Shown in pieces: positions 1 through 8,484 of a stretch of 19,635 nucleotides of DNA. The position numbers and the translations under genes are program-made. Below the pieces are notes generated by a model that was not told the DNA's origin, did not search any database, and worked only from the letters and a program-made list of their open reading frames with translations. Source of the stretch: CAZPLZ01 sp964587525. GTDB taxonomy: Bacteria; Oederibacteriota; CAKKQC01. Numbering within the stretch: position 1 is the first letter of the stretch; the number at the start of each line of letters is the position of its first letter. The stretch spans positions 1 to 19,635 of the forward strand of contig CAZPLZ010000047.1 in the NCBI GenBank assembly GCA_964587525.1, given 5' to 3'.

Positions 1-2
1 CG

Positions 3-1187
3 GGGCCTCAGGGCATCTTTACATTTTTGCTAACGACAAACGGCAAGACGGGGGATAAGTGCGAGGGGGTGCCATGCGAGAATGCCCGGGCCAGCGCCTC
101 GCTCTACATCGATGGGCTGATGTTGACCGCGGGTGAAGGGACCTACCTGTCTCCGGTCTTCGACAGTTTGAGTCCCAAGACGGTATGGAAATGGATGGGG
201 TGGGACCTGAACATGAACACCGATAAAGACCCTGACGGTGATGTCATCACGCCGGTGCGGTTCAAATGGCGCACGGCCAACATGACCGCGGCATGGGGGG
301 CGTCCGCCGTCGCTTCCGCCACGACGTTCGATGCTCTGTACACGCCGGCTAAAGTCGAAGAGGTTGGGCGTATGGACTTCACGATGACGGTTCAAGGCCA
401 GTACTTCCAGTACCAGGCTGAGTTTTTCTCGTGGGACCAGAACATAGCCGATAATGGTTTCCCTCCCCCCGATTACCAGGAGCCGCCGCCAATACTGCCC
501 ACCTGGCACTCCTTGCCGACGAATCCAAACGACACCTACTGCCTCCGTTATGACATGCGATACGACGGCAGCCTCAGCCCAGAGGTCAGGCAGTTCACCG
601 TCTGCTATGAACCTGACGCAGGGCGGTTCATCTCCAAGCCAATTCAACCAGCGGTAGGCCTCAGGAGGTGGACGCGGCTCACGTTTGGGAAAGATGACGG
701 CAACGGTGCGGTGATCGCGGACGTGCTGTCGGCCGACGGGAGAACTGTCCTCCTGTCCAACGTCGCGAGTGGGGCTTCCCTGACCGGGATCGATCCCGGC
801 CAGTATCCTGCTGTGAAAATTCAATTTACGCTAAAGAAAATCGGCAATCCTGCTGCGGCCCCGCGGGTAAAGTGGTTCAAGGTTGAATACGATCCCATGG
901 AGGGTTGCCTGAGCTTGAATCACAATGCCATCAGGCTGTCCCGTGGTGAGCAGGTGGCCGTGAGGTTCTGCACGGGCCGGGAGGGCCTTGTGGAAGTTGA
1001 GGTCCACGACGCCGCCGGGCAGCTCGTGAAACGGCTTGTTCGCAGTGAACTGAAAGCTGGGGTGATCTACCAGGAATCCTGGAACGGCACAAGCGGCCAG
1101 GGGAGGCCGGTGGCGCCAGGAGTTTATTTCGTCACGGTGGTGACGCCTTCCGGCCGGCAGACGGCCCGCATTGCAGTTACGCGCTGA
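3..1187 (+). CDS. Secreted protein with C-terminal FlgD-Ig/T9SS-like domain (5' partial)
   Basis: The reading frame is open to the left edge, so the N-terminus and any signal peptide lie outside; the TTG at 27 is not taken as the start. The last 96 or so residues form a FlgD-Ig-like or type IX sorting-like beta-sandwich, with VEVEVHDAAGQLVKRL, a WNGTSGQGRPVAPGVYFV block and a terminal SGRQTARIAVTR. Upstream, a GTYLSPVFDSLS...WMGWDL block, a YFQYQAEF block and a VKWFKVEYDPME block each have counterparts in the next gene, so the two are tandem paralogues. Such C-terminal domains are known as sorting or anchoring modules on exported proteins. The role here (surface or secreted structural protein) is inferred. 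The last 17 bases overlap the longest reading of the next gene, suggesting co-translation. No enzymatic motif was recognised. Confidence 0.8.
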   Translation, partial: GPQGIFTFLLTTNGKTGDKCEGVPCENARASASLYIDGLMLTAGEGTYLSPVFDSLSPKTVWKWMGWDLNMNTDKDPDGDVITPVRFKWRTANMTAAWGASAVASATTFDALYTPAKVEEVGRMDFTMTVQGQYFQYQAEFFSWDQNIADNGFPPPDYQEPPPILPTWHSLPTNPNDTYCLRYDMRYDGSLSPEVRQFTVCYEPDAGRFISKPIQPAVGLRRWTRLTFGKDDGNGAVIADVLSADGRTVLLSNVASGASLTGIDPGQYPAVKIQFTLKKIGNPAAAPRVKWFKVEYDPMEGCLSLNHNAIRLSRGEQVAVRFCTGREGLVEVEVHDAAGQLVKRLVRSELKAGVIYQESWNGTSGQGRPVAPGVYFVTVVTPSGRQTARIAVTR

Positions 1188-3483
1188 CGTGTGCGGGGTG
1201 TTTTTCCTGTGCTGGATTGTGGGGAGCGCCCACGCCAGTGTGCAGGTGGACGCTCAAGAGGGGTTGTGGCGGGATAATTTCACCAACCTTTCCGGTCTGG
1301 CGATAAATCAGCAGGGAGCACGGTTCACCCCGTCCGGATACACGATCGATCAGGCCATCCAGATCTGGACCCAACCGTCCAGCACCGTCGGTCAGGATGA
1401 ACTCTTTTCCTCATCGACGCAGCGTGACCCCACTGTCGTCATTGAGAATCCAGGGTCTCCCAGTGAATTTCTCACCCTGTGGAACCGGCGGTACGATCCC
1501 GGGGGGAGCCTTCAGATTGCCGAATTTTGCGATACAAGAGGAAGGTGTTCAGACCCGCCCTTTTCCACTCCACCAAACAGATGCCCAACTGATCAAAACT
1601 ATTCCCTGAACGGGGTCGTGTCGGACACGGCGATCAGCAACGCCTATGGTGGTGCGTGCCGGGTTCCCGGGGTAGGATGGGACACCGCCTGCCCTTCCCC
1701 ACCGCCTGCCTTTACGCTGGGCCCCGTGCAAGGGATTGAATGCACCTGTCTCGCGGACCTAGGGTTGGGGCTCGGCTGCTGCAGCACTCCCCCAGGATTG
1801 GGGACGGGATTCTGCGCGAGCTTTGGTAACTGGGGCGAAGTGGCATTAGTCGAGGATTTGGTCTGTGACGGACTCACACAAAACAATGCAATAAACCTTC
1901 CGTCTGGTGTTGTGATGTCTGGACTGTCGCTCTCGCAGTCCATAGGTCAGTTTTACCGGCAGAGGCTCCTCTACGGAGCTGACGAGCGGGGGATGGAAAC
2001 CGGATACGGATACAGCGTCTCGTTCGTGGTTGCTGCCGCACTGAATTTCTCATCCACGTTACCTCCGGCTGCGCCGTCACTACACATTACTCACATGACG
2101 ACCCCGTATTTGATGTTCCAATTGTATGAGACGGTCACGAATGCGGCGCACCTGTCTACAACCCTGTACGAGGGAGATTTCTTGACGAGTGGTTTTGTCA
2201 ATAACTTTAACTTGATGACGCCGGTCACGCTCAATCTCACCCCCGGTCTCAACTCAACACAGGATGCGGAGTGGGATTTCCAGGTCTGGTCCCAGACTGA
2301 TATCAAGGGAAGAGAAAATGGGCACCCGCACTGCACGATCATGGGGCCGGTCTGGGTGACCGCAGATCGGGGATCGTACTCGTCACCTGTGCTTGATACG
2401 CTTTCCAACGACACCCGGTGGGTGGACATTGGCTGGGACCTGGACCAGACGACCCATTTTATCCAAGGTACCAGCACCATTTTTTATATCGACAGTCCGG
2501 CCAGCGCGATTCCTCCGGGCAGTCCGCTCACCCCGGTTAAATTGTCCTATCAGATTGGTTACGATCAGACATCTTTTATGACGGTCTTCAATATCGAACA
2601 CGGCGGGGAGGCGGCGGCGGGCCTGATCGGCATGAATATGGTGAACTTATCGTCCACGACGATTCGTGACACCGCCTGGCAGGAGGTGTCCGGCCGGTAC
2701 TTTCAATGGACCGTGACCCTCTATGGCCGAGGTGCGGCGAAGGAGCTGGACAGCGACCTGGCTCCCGCCAATGGGATCAATGCTAATTCCGGCCAGCCGT
2801 ACCCGGACTTCGTCCATTTCGGCGGATTCCGGCCGAGCGTGAACCGGATCAACGCGCGCTATTTTGCCTGCGCCGCCCGCGCCACCTCGCAGCGAATTGC
2901 GCCGGCGTCCGTGAAGCGCTGGATCACCGCCAACTATGTCACCGAGCTGCCTAGCCCTGGCGCCACGGTCAAGGTGGATGTGCTGGGCTCCGATGGACAG
3001 ATCGCGGTGACTAAGGATGGTGTCAGCTTGGAGGATATACCCAGTGGTGCCCCGGACGTTCCAGGAGCCAAATCGGTGGCGCGGCTCGATCCGTACAAGT
3101 ATCCGTCGCTCACGCTGCGGGTCGCACTGGAGAGCGATCCGGCGGATTGTGACAAGCGGCCGATTCTCAAAGCCTGGGAAGTGAGGTGGGAACCCATGGA
3201 GAGCGTCACCATGCTCAACTGCAACAGCATCCGGCCTCAGCTGGGCGAGATCTGCACGATCCAGGTGCGAGTGAAGAAGGCTGGCCGGGTCAAGGTGGCG
3301 GTGCACGATGCGGCTGGCCAGTCTGTCAATATCCTGTTGGACAAAGAAGTGCCTGCCGAGGCTCTGCTGCTCACCTGGGATGGCAGGAACGAGCACGGTG
3401 AACTGGTGGCGCCGGGTGTGTACTTCGTCGTGGTGCGGGTGCCTGGTGGGAGGCAGGTGAGGCGTCTGGCGGTCCTTAGGTGA
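1171..3483 (+). CDS. Secreted protein with Cys-rich N-terminal region and C-terminal FlgD-Ig/T9SS-like domain
   Basis: This 770-residue protein has an N-terminal hydrophobic segment ending in GSAHA, a plausible signal peptidase I site after residue 22. Starts are ambiguous: TTG at 1171 overlaps the upstream gene by 17 bases and keeps an Arg in the signal n-region, while GTG at 1189 or 1198 would avoid overlap. No clear Shine-Dalgarno precedes any of them. Residues about 120-232 contain 11 cysteines, absent from the visible part of the upstream paralogue. From about residue 383 to the end it parallels that paralogue: GSYSSPVLDTLS...GWDLDQ, YFQW, AWEVRWEPMES. The last 95 residues are the FlgD-Ig-like domain, with VKVAVHDAAGQSVNIL, TWDGRNEHGELVAPGVYFV and final RRLAVLR. 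Export across the outer membrane, possibly with help from the PorV-like neighbour, is an inference. No known enzyme motif was recognised. Confidence 0.85.
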   Translation: MQLRADVCGVFFLCWIVGSAHASVQVDAQEGLWRDNFTNLSGLAINQQGARFTPSGYTIDQAIQIWTQPSSTVGQDELFSSSTQRDPTVVIENPGSPSEFLTLWNRRYDPGGSLQIAEFCDTRGRCSDPPFSTPPNRCPTDQNYSLNGVVSDTAISNAYGGACRVPGVGWDTACPSPPPAFTLGPVQGIECTCLADLGLGLGCCSTPPGLGTGFCASFGNWGEVALVEDLVCDGLTQNNAINLPSGVVMSGLSLSQSIGQFYRQRLLYGADERGMETGYGYSVSFVVAAALNFSSTLPPAAPSLHITHMTTPYLMFQLYETVTNAAHLSTTLYEGDFLTSGFVNNFNLMTPVTLNLTPGLNSTQDAEWDFQVWSQTDIKGRENGHPHCTIMGPVWVTADRGSYSSPVLDTLSNDTRWVDIGWDLDQTTHFIQGTSTIFYIDSPASAIPPGSPLTPVKLSYQIGYDQTSFMTVFNIEHGGEAAAGLIGMNMVNLSSTTIRDTAWQEVSGRYFQWTVTLYGRGAAKELDSDLAPANGINANSGQPYPDFVHFGGFRPSVNRINARYFACAARATSQRIAPASVKRWITANYVTELPSPGATVKVDVLGSDGQIAVTKDGVSLEDIPSGAPDVPGAKSVARLDPYKYPSLTLRVALESDPADCDKRPILKAWEVRWEPMESVTMLNCNSIRPQLGEICTIQVRVKKAGRVKVAVHDAAGQSVNILLDKEVPAEALLLTWDGRNEHGELVAPGVYFVVVRVPGGRQVRRLAVLR

Positions 3484-3500
3484 GCCCGATAAGATTTATA

Positions 3501-3505
3501 AGGGA
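3501..3505 (+). promoter_or_regulatory. Ribosome-binding site of the PorV-like gene
   Basis: AGGGA lies three bases before the ATG at 3509, within the 25-base gap after the upstream stop. The spacing is short but it is the only purine-rich motif there, and it supports the ATG that keeps a complete signal peptide. Confidence 0.4.
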
Positions 3506-3508
3506 CTT

Positions 3509-4582
3509 ATGAGACTGTTCGAACTTGTTTCAAAATCCCGATTTGGCCTTACTCTGGTGGCCGTTGGTGCGTTCTGGTTGATGGCCCTGGCGGGCCTGGC
3601 CCAGGCGGTGTCGAACGGTACCCAGGCTGGGACCTTCCTGCTCATTGGGAGCGGCGCCCGCGCGACGGCGATGGGCGAAGCCTTCACGGGCCTGGCGGAT
3701 GATATCACAGCCGCCTATTGGAACCCGGCCGGCCTGGTGCAGGTTCCCTCGCTGCAGACCTCGCTGTCCTACACCTCCTGGTTTGCGGACACGAGCTACA
3801 GCGTGGTCGCCATTGGGGGCCCGGTCGTGCCCGGCCATGTGCTCGCCGCTACGCTGTATTATTTCCACGTCCCTCGCATCCAAAACGTTCCGGACACGGT
3901 CGAGCCAGGGGTAGACCTGACCAATTATGCCTTGGGGCTCTCGTATGCGTACCGGCTGACGGGGCGTCTCAGTCTGGGCGCCGGCATCAAGCTGATGAGC
4001 CAGGACATCGTGCAGGCCGACCGGCCAGAATCTGCCGCCGCCGGGGCCATGGTGGACTTGGCTGTCCTGTACCGGCATAAGGATCCGGAAGTCTCCGTGG
4101 GCTTCATGCTGCAAAACATGGGTCCGAAACTCGAGTTCCGGGACGCCAAGAGCCCGGCTCCTTTTTGGGCCAAGCTCGGGGTGGCCTGGCGGGCCTACCG
4201 GGATGAAATGTTCAGCGTCATGGCGACCGCGGATGTCTCTCAGCCGGTGGACACTGGCTACAAGCTGGTCGTGCCTGAAGGCGGCATCGCAGAAATTTTC
4301 AAGATTTCGCTCAAACGTCCTTCTCAGAACCGGTACAACTACGGGATCGGAGCGGAATGTTGGATCGCCGATGTGCTGGCACTGCGCGCCGGAGGAACGT
4401 TCCGCGTCGGCAGCGACATCAGTTCGCCGACGGCCGGCGCGGGTTTAAGGTTCACCATCGATCCATTGGTGTACGCCGTGGATTATTCGTATGCTTTCTG
4501 GGGCGACCTGTCGCCCAACGTCTCCCGCGTCTCCGTGACCATCAGCCTTCGCCCCCAGCCACCCGCGCCTGAGGAGTGGTAG
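3509..4582 (+). CDS. PorV/PorQ-family outer-membrane beta-barrel protein (UPF0164 type)
   Basis: This 357-residue protein has a signal peptide of about 33 residues (positive MRLFELVSKSR, hydrophobic core, cleavage near LAGLAQA). The mature N-terminus carries the family signature: AGTFLLIGSGARATAMGEAF (residues 40-59), a short acidic GLADD stretch, then AAYWNPAGL. The rest alternates short amphipathic strands such as SLQTSLSYTSWF, YALGLSYAYR and VYAVDYSYAFW, as expected for an outer-membrane barrel of the PorV/FadL type. In type IX secretion systems PorV is the outer-membrane shuttle that receives substrates with C-terminal sorting domains. Its place directly after two proteins with such C-terminal domains fits that role. 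No other type IX component is visible, so an unrelated barrel function remains possible. It is followed after six bases by the propeller gene, probably in the same operon. Confidence 0.88.
   Translation: MRLFELVSKSRFGLTLVAVGAFWLMALAGLAQAVSNGTQAGTFLLIGSGARATAMGEAFTGLADDITAAYWNPAGLVQVPSLQTSLSYTSWFADTSYSVVAIGGPVVPGHVLAATLYYFHVPRIQNVPDTVEPGVDLTNYALGLSYAYRLTGRLSLGAGIKLMSQDIVQADRPESAAAGAMVDLAVLYRHKDPEVSVGFMLQNMGPKLEFRDAKSPAPFWAKLGVAWRAYRDEMFSVMATADVSQPVDTGYKLVVPEGGIAEIFKISLKRPSQNRYNYGIGAECWIADVLALRAGGTFRVGSDISSPTAGAGLRFTIDPLVYAVDYSYAFWGDLSPNVSRVSVTISLRPQPPAPEEW
4571..4576 (+). promoter_or_regulatory. Ribosome-binding site of the Ycf48-like gene
   Basis: GAGGAG sits in the last codons of the PorV-like gene, 12 bases before the GTG at 4589. 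The spacing is longer than usual, but it supports an early start and coupling to the upstream gene. An in-frame ATG at 4613 is an alternative. Confidence 0.4.
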
Positions 4583-4588
4583 CCATCC

Positions 4589-6427
4589 GTGAATGTCAGC
4601 TCAGCATCTCTGATGCGGGCCGGTTGCCTTGCGGCCATGATCACCTTGGCCAACCCTCGGCTCGAGGCCAGGGAGAACCCCTGGGAGTTGCAAATCCAGC
4701 GTCCGATCATGCGCCTGACGGCCGTGCACGCCATGTACGGGAGGTTCTGGGCGGCGGGGGAGCGCGGTGCCTTCTACACGTCACCGAAAGGTAAGCTGTG
4801 GACCAAGCTAAAGCCGTTCACAGAGAAGAATTTGTACGGCGTGTCGTTTGTCGAGCCTGACATAGGTTGCGTGGTGGGGGAGGGAGGCTTGATTGCCACG
4901 ACCGAGTCCAGTGGAGAGCAATGGACGGTCCAGCAAACCGGGGTTACGGTGGATTTGCGTGATGTCAGTTTCGGCAACCGGAACGTGGGCTGTGCGGTGG
5001 GACTCAAAGGGACACTCCTGATGACCTACGATGGCGGCAGGACTTGGCTTCAGAAAGACGCGGGGTACGGTGAATCCTTCTTTGGCGTGACCATGGTTTC
5101 GCCGCATGAGGCCTGGGTCGTAGGGGAGCGAGGCATGATCTTGCACACACAAAATGCGGGCCGGTCATGGTCTGCGGAGCGGCACCCTTCCGGCCGGTGG
5201 CTGTACGATGTTGCCTTCAACGAGGGGGTTGGCTGGGCGGTCGGCCAGAGCGGGTTCATCTTAAGGTACATGCTGAACAAATGGGAGGAGATTCCCCTGC
5301 CATCGGCGGCGTACACCCTGTACGGTGTGGGCGCGCAAAGTGACAGGTCCGTGTGCGTGGTCGGTGCTGGTGGCCAGGTGTGGAACACCGACGATGCGGG
5401 TATGTCCTGGCAGCGGCGCGAGTCTCAAACCAAAGAGGATCTGACCGCTATCGCCCTTAGCGGCAAGATGGGGTGGGTGGTTGGGGCTGAAAATGCGCTG
5501 TACGCCACCATTGACGGAGGTGATTCCTGGGCGGTGTACATGCTCGCAGTCCTGCCGTCGTACACGGATGGGCGGTTTACAGATTCCTCGGCTGGCTGGG
5601 TGGTGGGTCGTTACGGGTTGATCTTGAACACCCGTGACGGCGGCGAGACCTGGGGACAGCAGGATTCAGGGGCCAAACACCACCTGCTGGCGGTGTATCC
5701 GGTCTCGCGCAGGCTCTGTTACGCAGCGGGGGAACGCGTGATCCTCAAAACGGATAACGGCGGGCTCTCCTGGCGGCGGGTCTATAAAGCACCTCCCCCT
5801 TCTCTTGAGGAGATGGAAAAATCCGAAGCGGAGCGCAAACCGGAGCTGACATTCAACGGCCTTTATTTTTTCGACAAACGGCGCGGATGGGCGGTGGGTA
5901 CGGGGGGGTGCATCATGTACACCGGCAGCGAAGGCGAGTACTGGAAGCGCCTGAGGACCGGGATCGAGCACACGTTGCACGCAGTTTGGTTCCTCTCGCC
6001 GGCTAAAGGATTTGTCACGGACGACGTGGGACAGTTGTATATGACCACCTCCGGCGGGCGTCGCTGGACAGCCAAGGTGATCGGCGGCGGCGGGGAGCCT
6101 CTCAGGTCGATATTTTTCCTTGATGCGGATCACGGGTGGATTGTGGGTGATGGAGGTGCGATTTTAAAAACCCAAGACGGGGGTGCGACCTGGAAAGAGA
6201 TACGGTTGGGCGGCGCCATTGCGCTTCACGCCGTGTGGTTCGTGGATCCCATGACCGGTTGGCTGGCTGGCGAGCGCGGGTTGCTGATGAAAACCTGGGA
6301 CGGCGGCAGCACCTGGGTGAGCGAAAAACCGCCTGTTCAGACGGATTACGTGGGCTTGTACTTTACCTCGCCTGAGCATGGCTGGGCCATCGGCCGCCGC
6401 GGGGTGATTCTGGGGTACCGCCGGTGA
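4589..6427 (+). CDS. Exported Ycf48/HCF136-like (BNR-type) double beta-propeller protein
   Basis: This 612-residue protein starts at GTG with an N-terminal export-like segment (LMRAGCLAAMITLANPRLEA). Nearly all the rest is a repeat of roughly 35-50 residues with the pattern GWxVGxxGxIlxTxDGGxTW. Typical blocks are TYDGGRTW, TQNAGRSW, TDDAGMSW, TIDGGDSW, TRDGGETW, TDNGGLSW, TQDGGATW and TWDGGSTW. Counting the glycine-rich half-motifs, I see 14 repeats from about residue 50 to the C-terminus, which would make two 7-bladed propellers. The pattern is that of Ycf48/HCF136, the photosystem II assembly factor, and of BNR/sortilin-like propellers. There is no photosynthetic context, so annotation as a photosystem factor would mislead. 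Probable role: protein-protein or ligand-binding scaffold in the envelope. Its stop overlaps the next GTG start by four bases, indicating translational coupling. Confidence 0.88.
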   Translation: MNVSSASLMRAGCLAAMITLANPRLEARENPWELQIQRPIMRLTAVHAMYGRFWAAGERGAFYTSPKGKLWTKLKPFTEKNLYGVSFVEPDIGCVVGEGGLIATTESSGEQWTVQQTGVTVDLRDVSFGNRNVGCAVGLKGTLLMTYDGGRTWLQKDAGYGESFFGVTMVSPHEAWVVGERGMILHTQNAGRSWSAERHPSGRWLYDVAFNEGVGWAVGQSGFILRYMLNKWEEIPLPSAAYTLYGVGAQSDRSVCVVGAGGQVWNTDDAGMSWQRRESQTKEDLTAIALSGKMGWVVGAENALYATIDGGDSWAVYMLAVLPSYTDGRFTDSSAGWVVGRYGLILNTRDGGETWGQQDSGAKHHLLAVYPVSRRLCYAAGERVILKTDNGGLSWRRVYKAPPPSLEEMEKSEAERKPELTFNGLYFFDKRRGWAVGTGGCIMYTGSEGEYWKRLRTGIEHTLHAVWFLSPAKGFVTDDVGQLYMTTSGGRRWTAKVIGGGGEPLRSIFFLDADHGWIVGDGGAILKTQDGGATWKEIRLGGAIALHAVWFVDPMTGWLAGERGLLMKTWDGGSTWVSEKPPVQTDYVGLYFTSPEHGWAIGRRGVILGYRR

Positions 6428-8481
6428 ACCGCCTGCTCCTCACCGCTTCCTGTCTTGTGCTCCTCGCTGGCTGTCAGCCGTCAAGCGAGCTAAGGCCCGC
6501 CTTCGGGGGTATTCAACTGGCCACGCTCCCGCGTGCCGGCTGGAAGACGTTCCGGAACATCAGCCAGGTGCTCTGCATGGCCCGTCAGGGGCCGTCGCTG
6601 TGGATGGGCACACGCGGCGGCGGGCTGGTTCGTTATCACATTCCCACTGGCCGGTACATGGTGTATACCCAGAGCGACCACGTGGTGCATAACACCATTC
6701 ATGATGTGGCCGTTGACCAGGACGGCGTCATCTGGTTTGCCACGCCGGTGGGGGTCGGGTCGTTTGACGGCCGTCGCTGGCGAGCCTTCACGACACACAA
6801 CGGGCTGCCCAGTAATTTTACCCGTGCCGTGATGGTTGATGAGGGGAACGTGAAGTGGTGTGGCAGCGCCCAGGGCATCGCCAAGTATGACGGCAAGGCC
6901 TGGATCACGTATCAGACCGACCATGGCTGGCGAAACAACGACGTGCACTCGATGACACCCAGTGTCCAGGGGGTCTGGGTGGGGACCCTGGATGGCGTCA
7001 ACGAATTTGACGGGACGCGCTGGAGGACTCGCATCGACAGAGACAACGTGCTCGGATCCGAGATCCGGTGCCTGTTTGCGGATCAGGATGACAACATCTG
7101 GCTCGGCACCGAGGAGGGCGTCTCCAGGTTTAACGGGCTGACATGGACGAATTACCCCCTGCCTTCGCGCTTCCACGGTCTTCCCGTCAACGCGGTCGCT
7201 GTGGACGACGCACGACGGGTCTGGGTCGGCACGGCACAGGGGCTGGCCGTGTTTGACGGCGTCCGCTGGGACTACTACTCGACCATCCACGGCCTGCCAG
7301 GCAATGATATTTACTCGCTGCTGCCCGAACCCCACGGTGGCATGTGGGTTGGGGGGCGGAAGGGTCTTTCGTTTTTCGACGGCGAGCGGTTTGAGACTCA
7401 ACCGTTGTGGTCCGCCCTGCCAAACAATACCGTGCGCGCGATCGCCACCACTCCGGGCCGTGACTTGATCTACTGCGGGACTGACCAGGGTATCATGCGG
7501 TATCACGCCGGCAGATGGACCAGCCTCACCGCCGCGCAAGGATTGCCTGCGGAAAGTGTCAGCGCGGTCGCCATCGATCCCGCCGGTCATGTCTGGCTTG
7601 GGACGTCACAGGGCGCCATTGAGATGAGCGAGAGTGAGTGGGTTCAACGGAAAACCGATGCTGGCTGGGCTAATAACTACATTCATTGCTTGTGGATCGA
7701 GCCGAAGGGCCAGGTGTGGGCTGGCACCAACGCCGGGGTCAACGTGTACACGGAGGGTCGCTGGAAGACCTACCGGGAATCTGACGGTCTGGCCAGCGAT
7801 ACGGTGCTTGCGGTTGCCCAAGAGCCTGACACGGGGGCGATGTGGTTCGGCACGGATAAGGGTGTCACCCGGTGGGACCTCGTCACGGATCGCTGGGTTT
7901 CGTACGGCAAGGCCGATGGCCTGGCTTTTCCGATTGTGCGTGCGATCGGGTGTGACCGGAAAGGCCGGACCTGGTTTGGGACCCAGGGCGGCGGGATCAC
8001 CCGCTTTGATGGCACCAGCTGGACCACATTCACACAGCGGGATGGGTTGGGTGGGGATTACATTACCGCCATCGCTGTGGACGAGGAAGGCCAGGTTTGG
8101 TCCACAACCTGGGGCGGGGGGATTTCAGTCTATGACGGCACCCAATGGATAAACTTCAAGGCGCCGCAGGGACTCGCCAGCAACTTCGTGTATCACGTTG
8201 GGATTGACCACCGGAACCGGAAATGGTTTGGGACCGACAGTGGTGTCAGTATCTTGGCCGATGTCAGGGTGCAGGCACAACCCACTCCGTCTACCTTGAT
8301 ATCGGGCCCTGAATTGGCTCCCGAAGCCGAGGTGGAACTTCCCCAAAAGCCAGCGAAAAAGCCCGCCGTCTTGTCAGCTCCGCCCCCCGCTGAACCGTCC
8401 GAGCCGCCCCCCCCTATTGAATCGCGACCCGCTGTGCCGCCTGTGCCTCCCAAGGCAGAAGATCAGCCTCCGGTTTTTTAA
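6424..8481 (+). CDS. Lipoprotein with 14 two-component-regulator-propeller repeats
   Basis: The 685-residue product begins with a lipoprotein signal, LLLTASCLVLLAGC, with the lipobox LAGC and the lipidated Cys at residue 17. From about residue 50 to 615 I count 14 repeats of the Reg_prop type (VWVGTxxGvxxFDGxxWxxyxxxxGLpxNxV), about 40 residues each, consistent with two 7-bladed propellers. Clear examples include IWLGTEEGVSRFNGLTW, VWVGTAQGLAVFDGVRW and WFGTDKGVTRWD. In known hybrid two-component sensors such propellers form the periplasmic sensory half, followed by a Y_Y_Y domain, a membrane helix and a kinase. Here none of those follow; the protein ends in a proline-rich tail of about 70 residues. 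It is therefore a free-standing, membrane-anchored propeller. The GTG start overlaps the previous stop (GTGA), and the next gene begins three bases after its stop. Confidence 0.9.
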   Translation: MNRLLLTASCLVLLAGCQPSSELRPAFGGIQLATLPRAGWKTFRNISQVLCMARQGPSLWMGTRGGGLVRYHIPTGRYMVYTQSDHVVHNTIHDVAVDQDGVIWFATPVGVGSFDGRRWRAFTTHNGLPSNFTRAVMVDEGNVKWCGSAQGIAKYDGKAWITYQTDHGWRNNDVHSMTPSVQGVWVGTLDGVNEFDGTRWRTRIDRDNVLGSEIRCLFADQDDNIWLGTEEGVSRFNGLTWTNYPLPSRFHGLPVNAVAVDDARRVWVGTAQGLAVFDGVRWDYYSTIHGLPGNDIYSLLPEPHGGMWVGGRKGLSFFDGERFETQPLWSALPNNTVRAIATTPGRDLIYCGTDQGIMRYHAGRWTSLTAAQGLPAESVSAVAIDPAGHVWLGTSQGAIEMSESEWVQRKTDAGWANNYIHCLWIEPKGQVWAGTNAGVNVYTEGRWKTYRESDGLASDTVLAVAQEPDTGAMWFGTDKGVTRWDLVTDRWVSYGKADGLAFPIVRAIGCDRKGRTWFGTQGGGITRFDGTSWTTFTQRDGLGGDYITAIAVDEEGQVWSTTWGGGISVYDGTQWINFKAPQGLASNFVYHVGIDHRNRKWFGTDSGVSILADVRVQAQPTPSTLISGPELAPEAEVELPQKPAKKPAVLSAPPPAEPSEPPPPIESRPAVPPVPPKAEDQPPVF

Positions 8482-8484
8482 ACG

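Noticed and set aside
2647..3396. Minus-strand open frame of about 250 codons opposite the second secreted protein
   Set aside because: The + strand product is paralogous to its neighbour and conserved to the stop, while the antisense translation is Arg/His-rich and featureless.
4589..6427. Photosystem II stability factor
   Set aside because: The repeats match the Ycf48/HCF136 propeller pattern, but the neighbours are surface and envelope proteins and nothing photosynthetic is present.
6490..7590. Long minus-strand open frame opposite the Reg_prop lipoprotein gene
   Set aside because: It is antisense to a clear repeat protein with a lipobox, and its translation has no family motif. High GC and the repeats explain the open frame.
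6424..8481. Hybrid two-component sensor kinase
   Set aside because: The propeller repeats are present, but Y_Y_Y, membrane, kinase and receiver domains are absent. The protein ends in a proline-rich tail.
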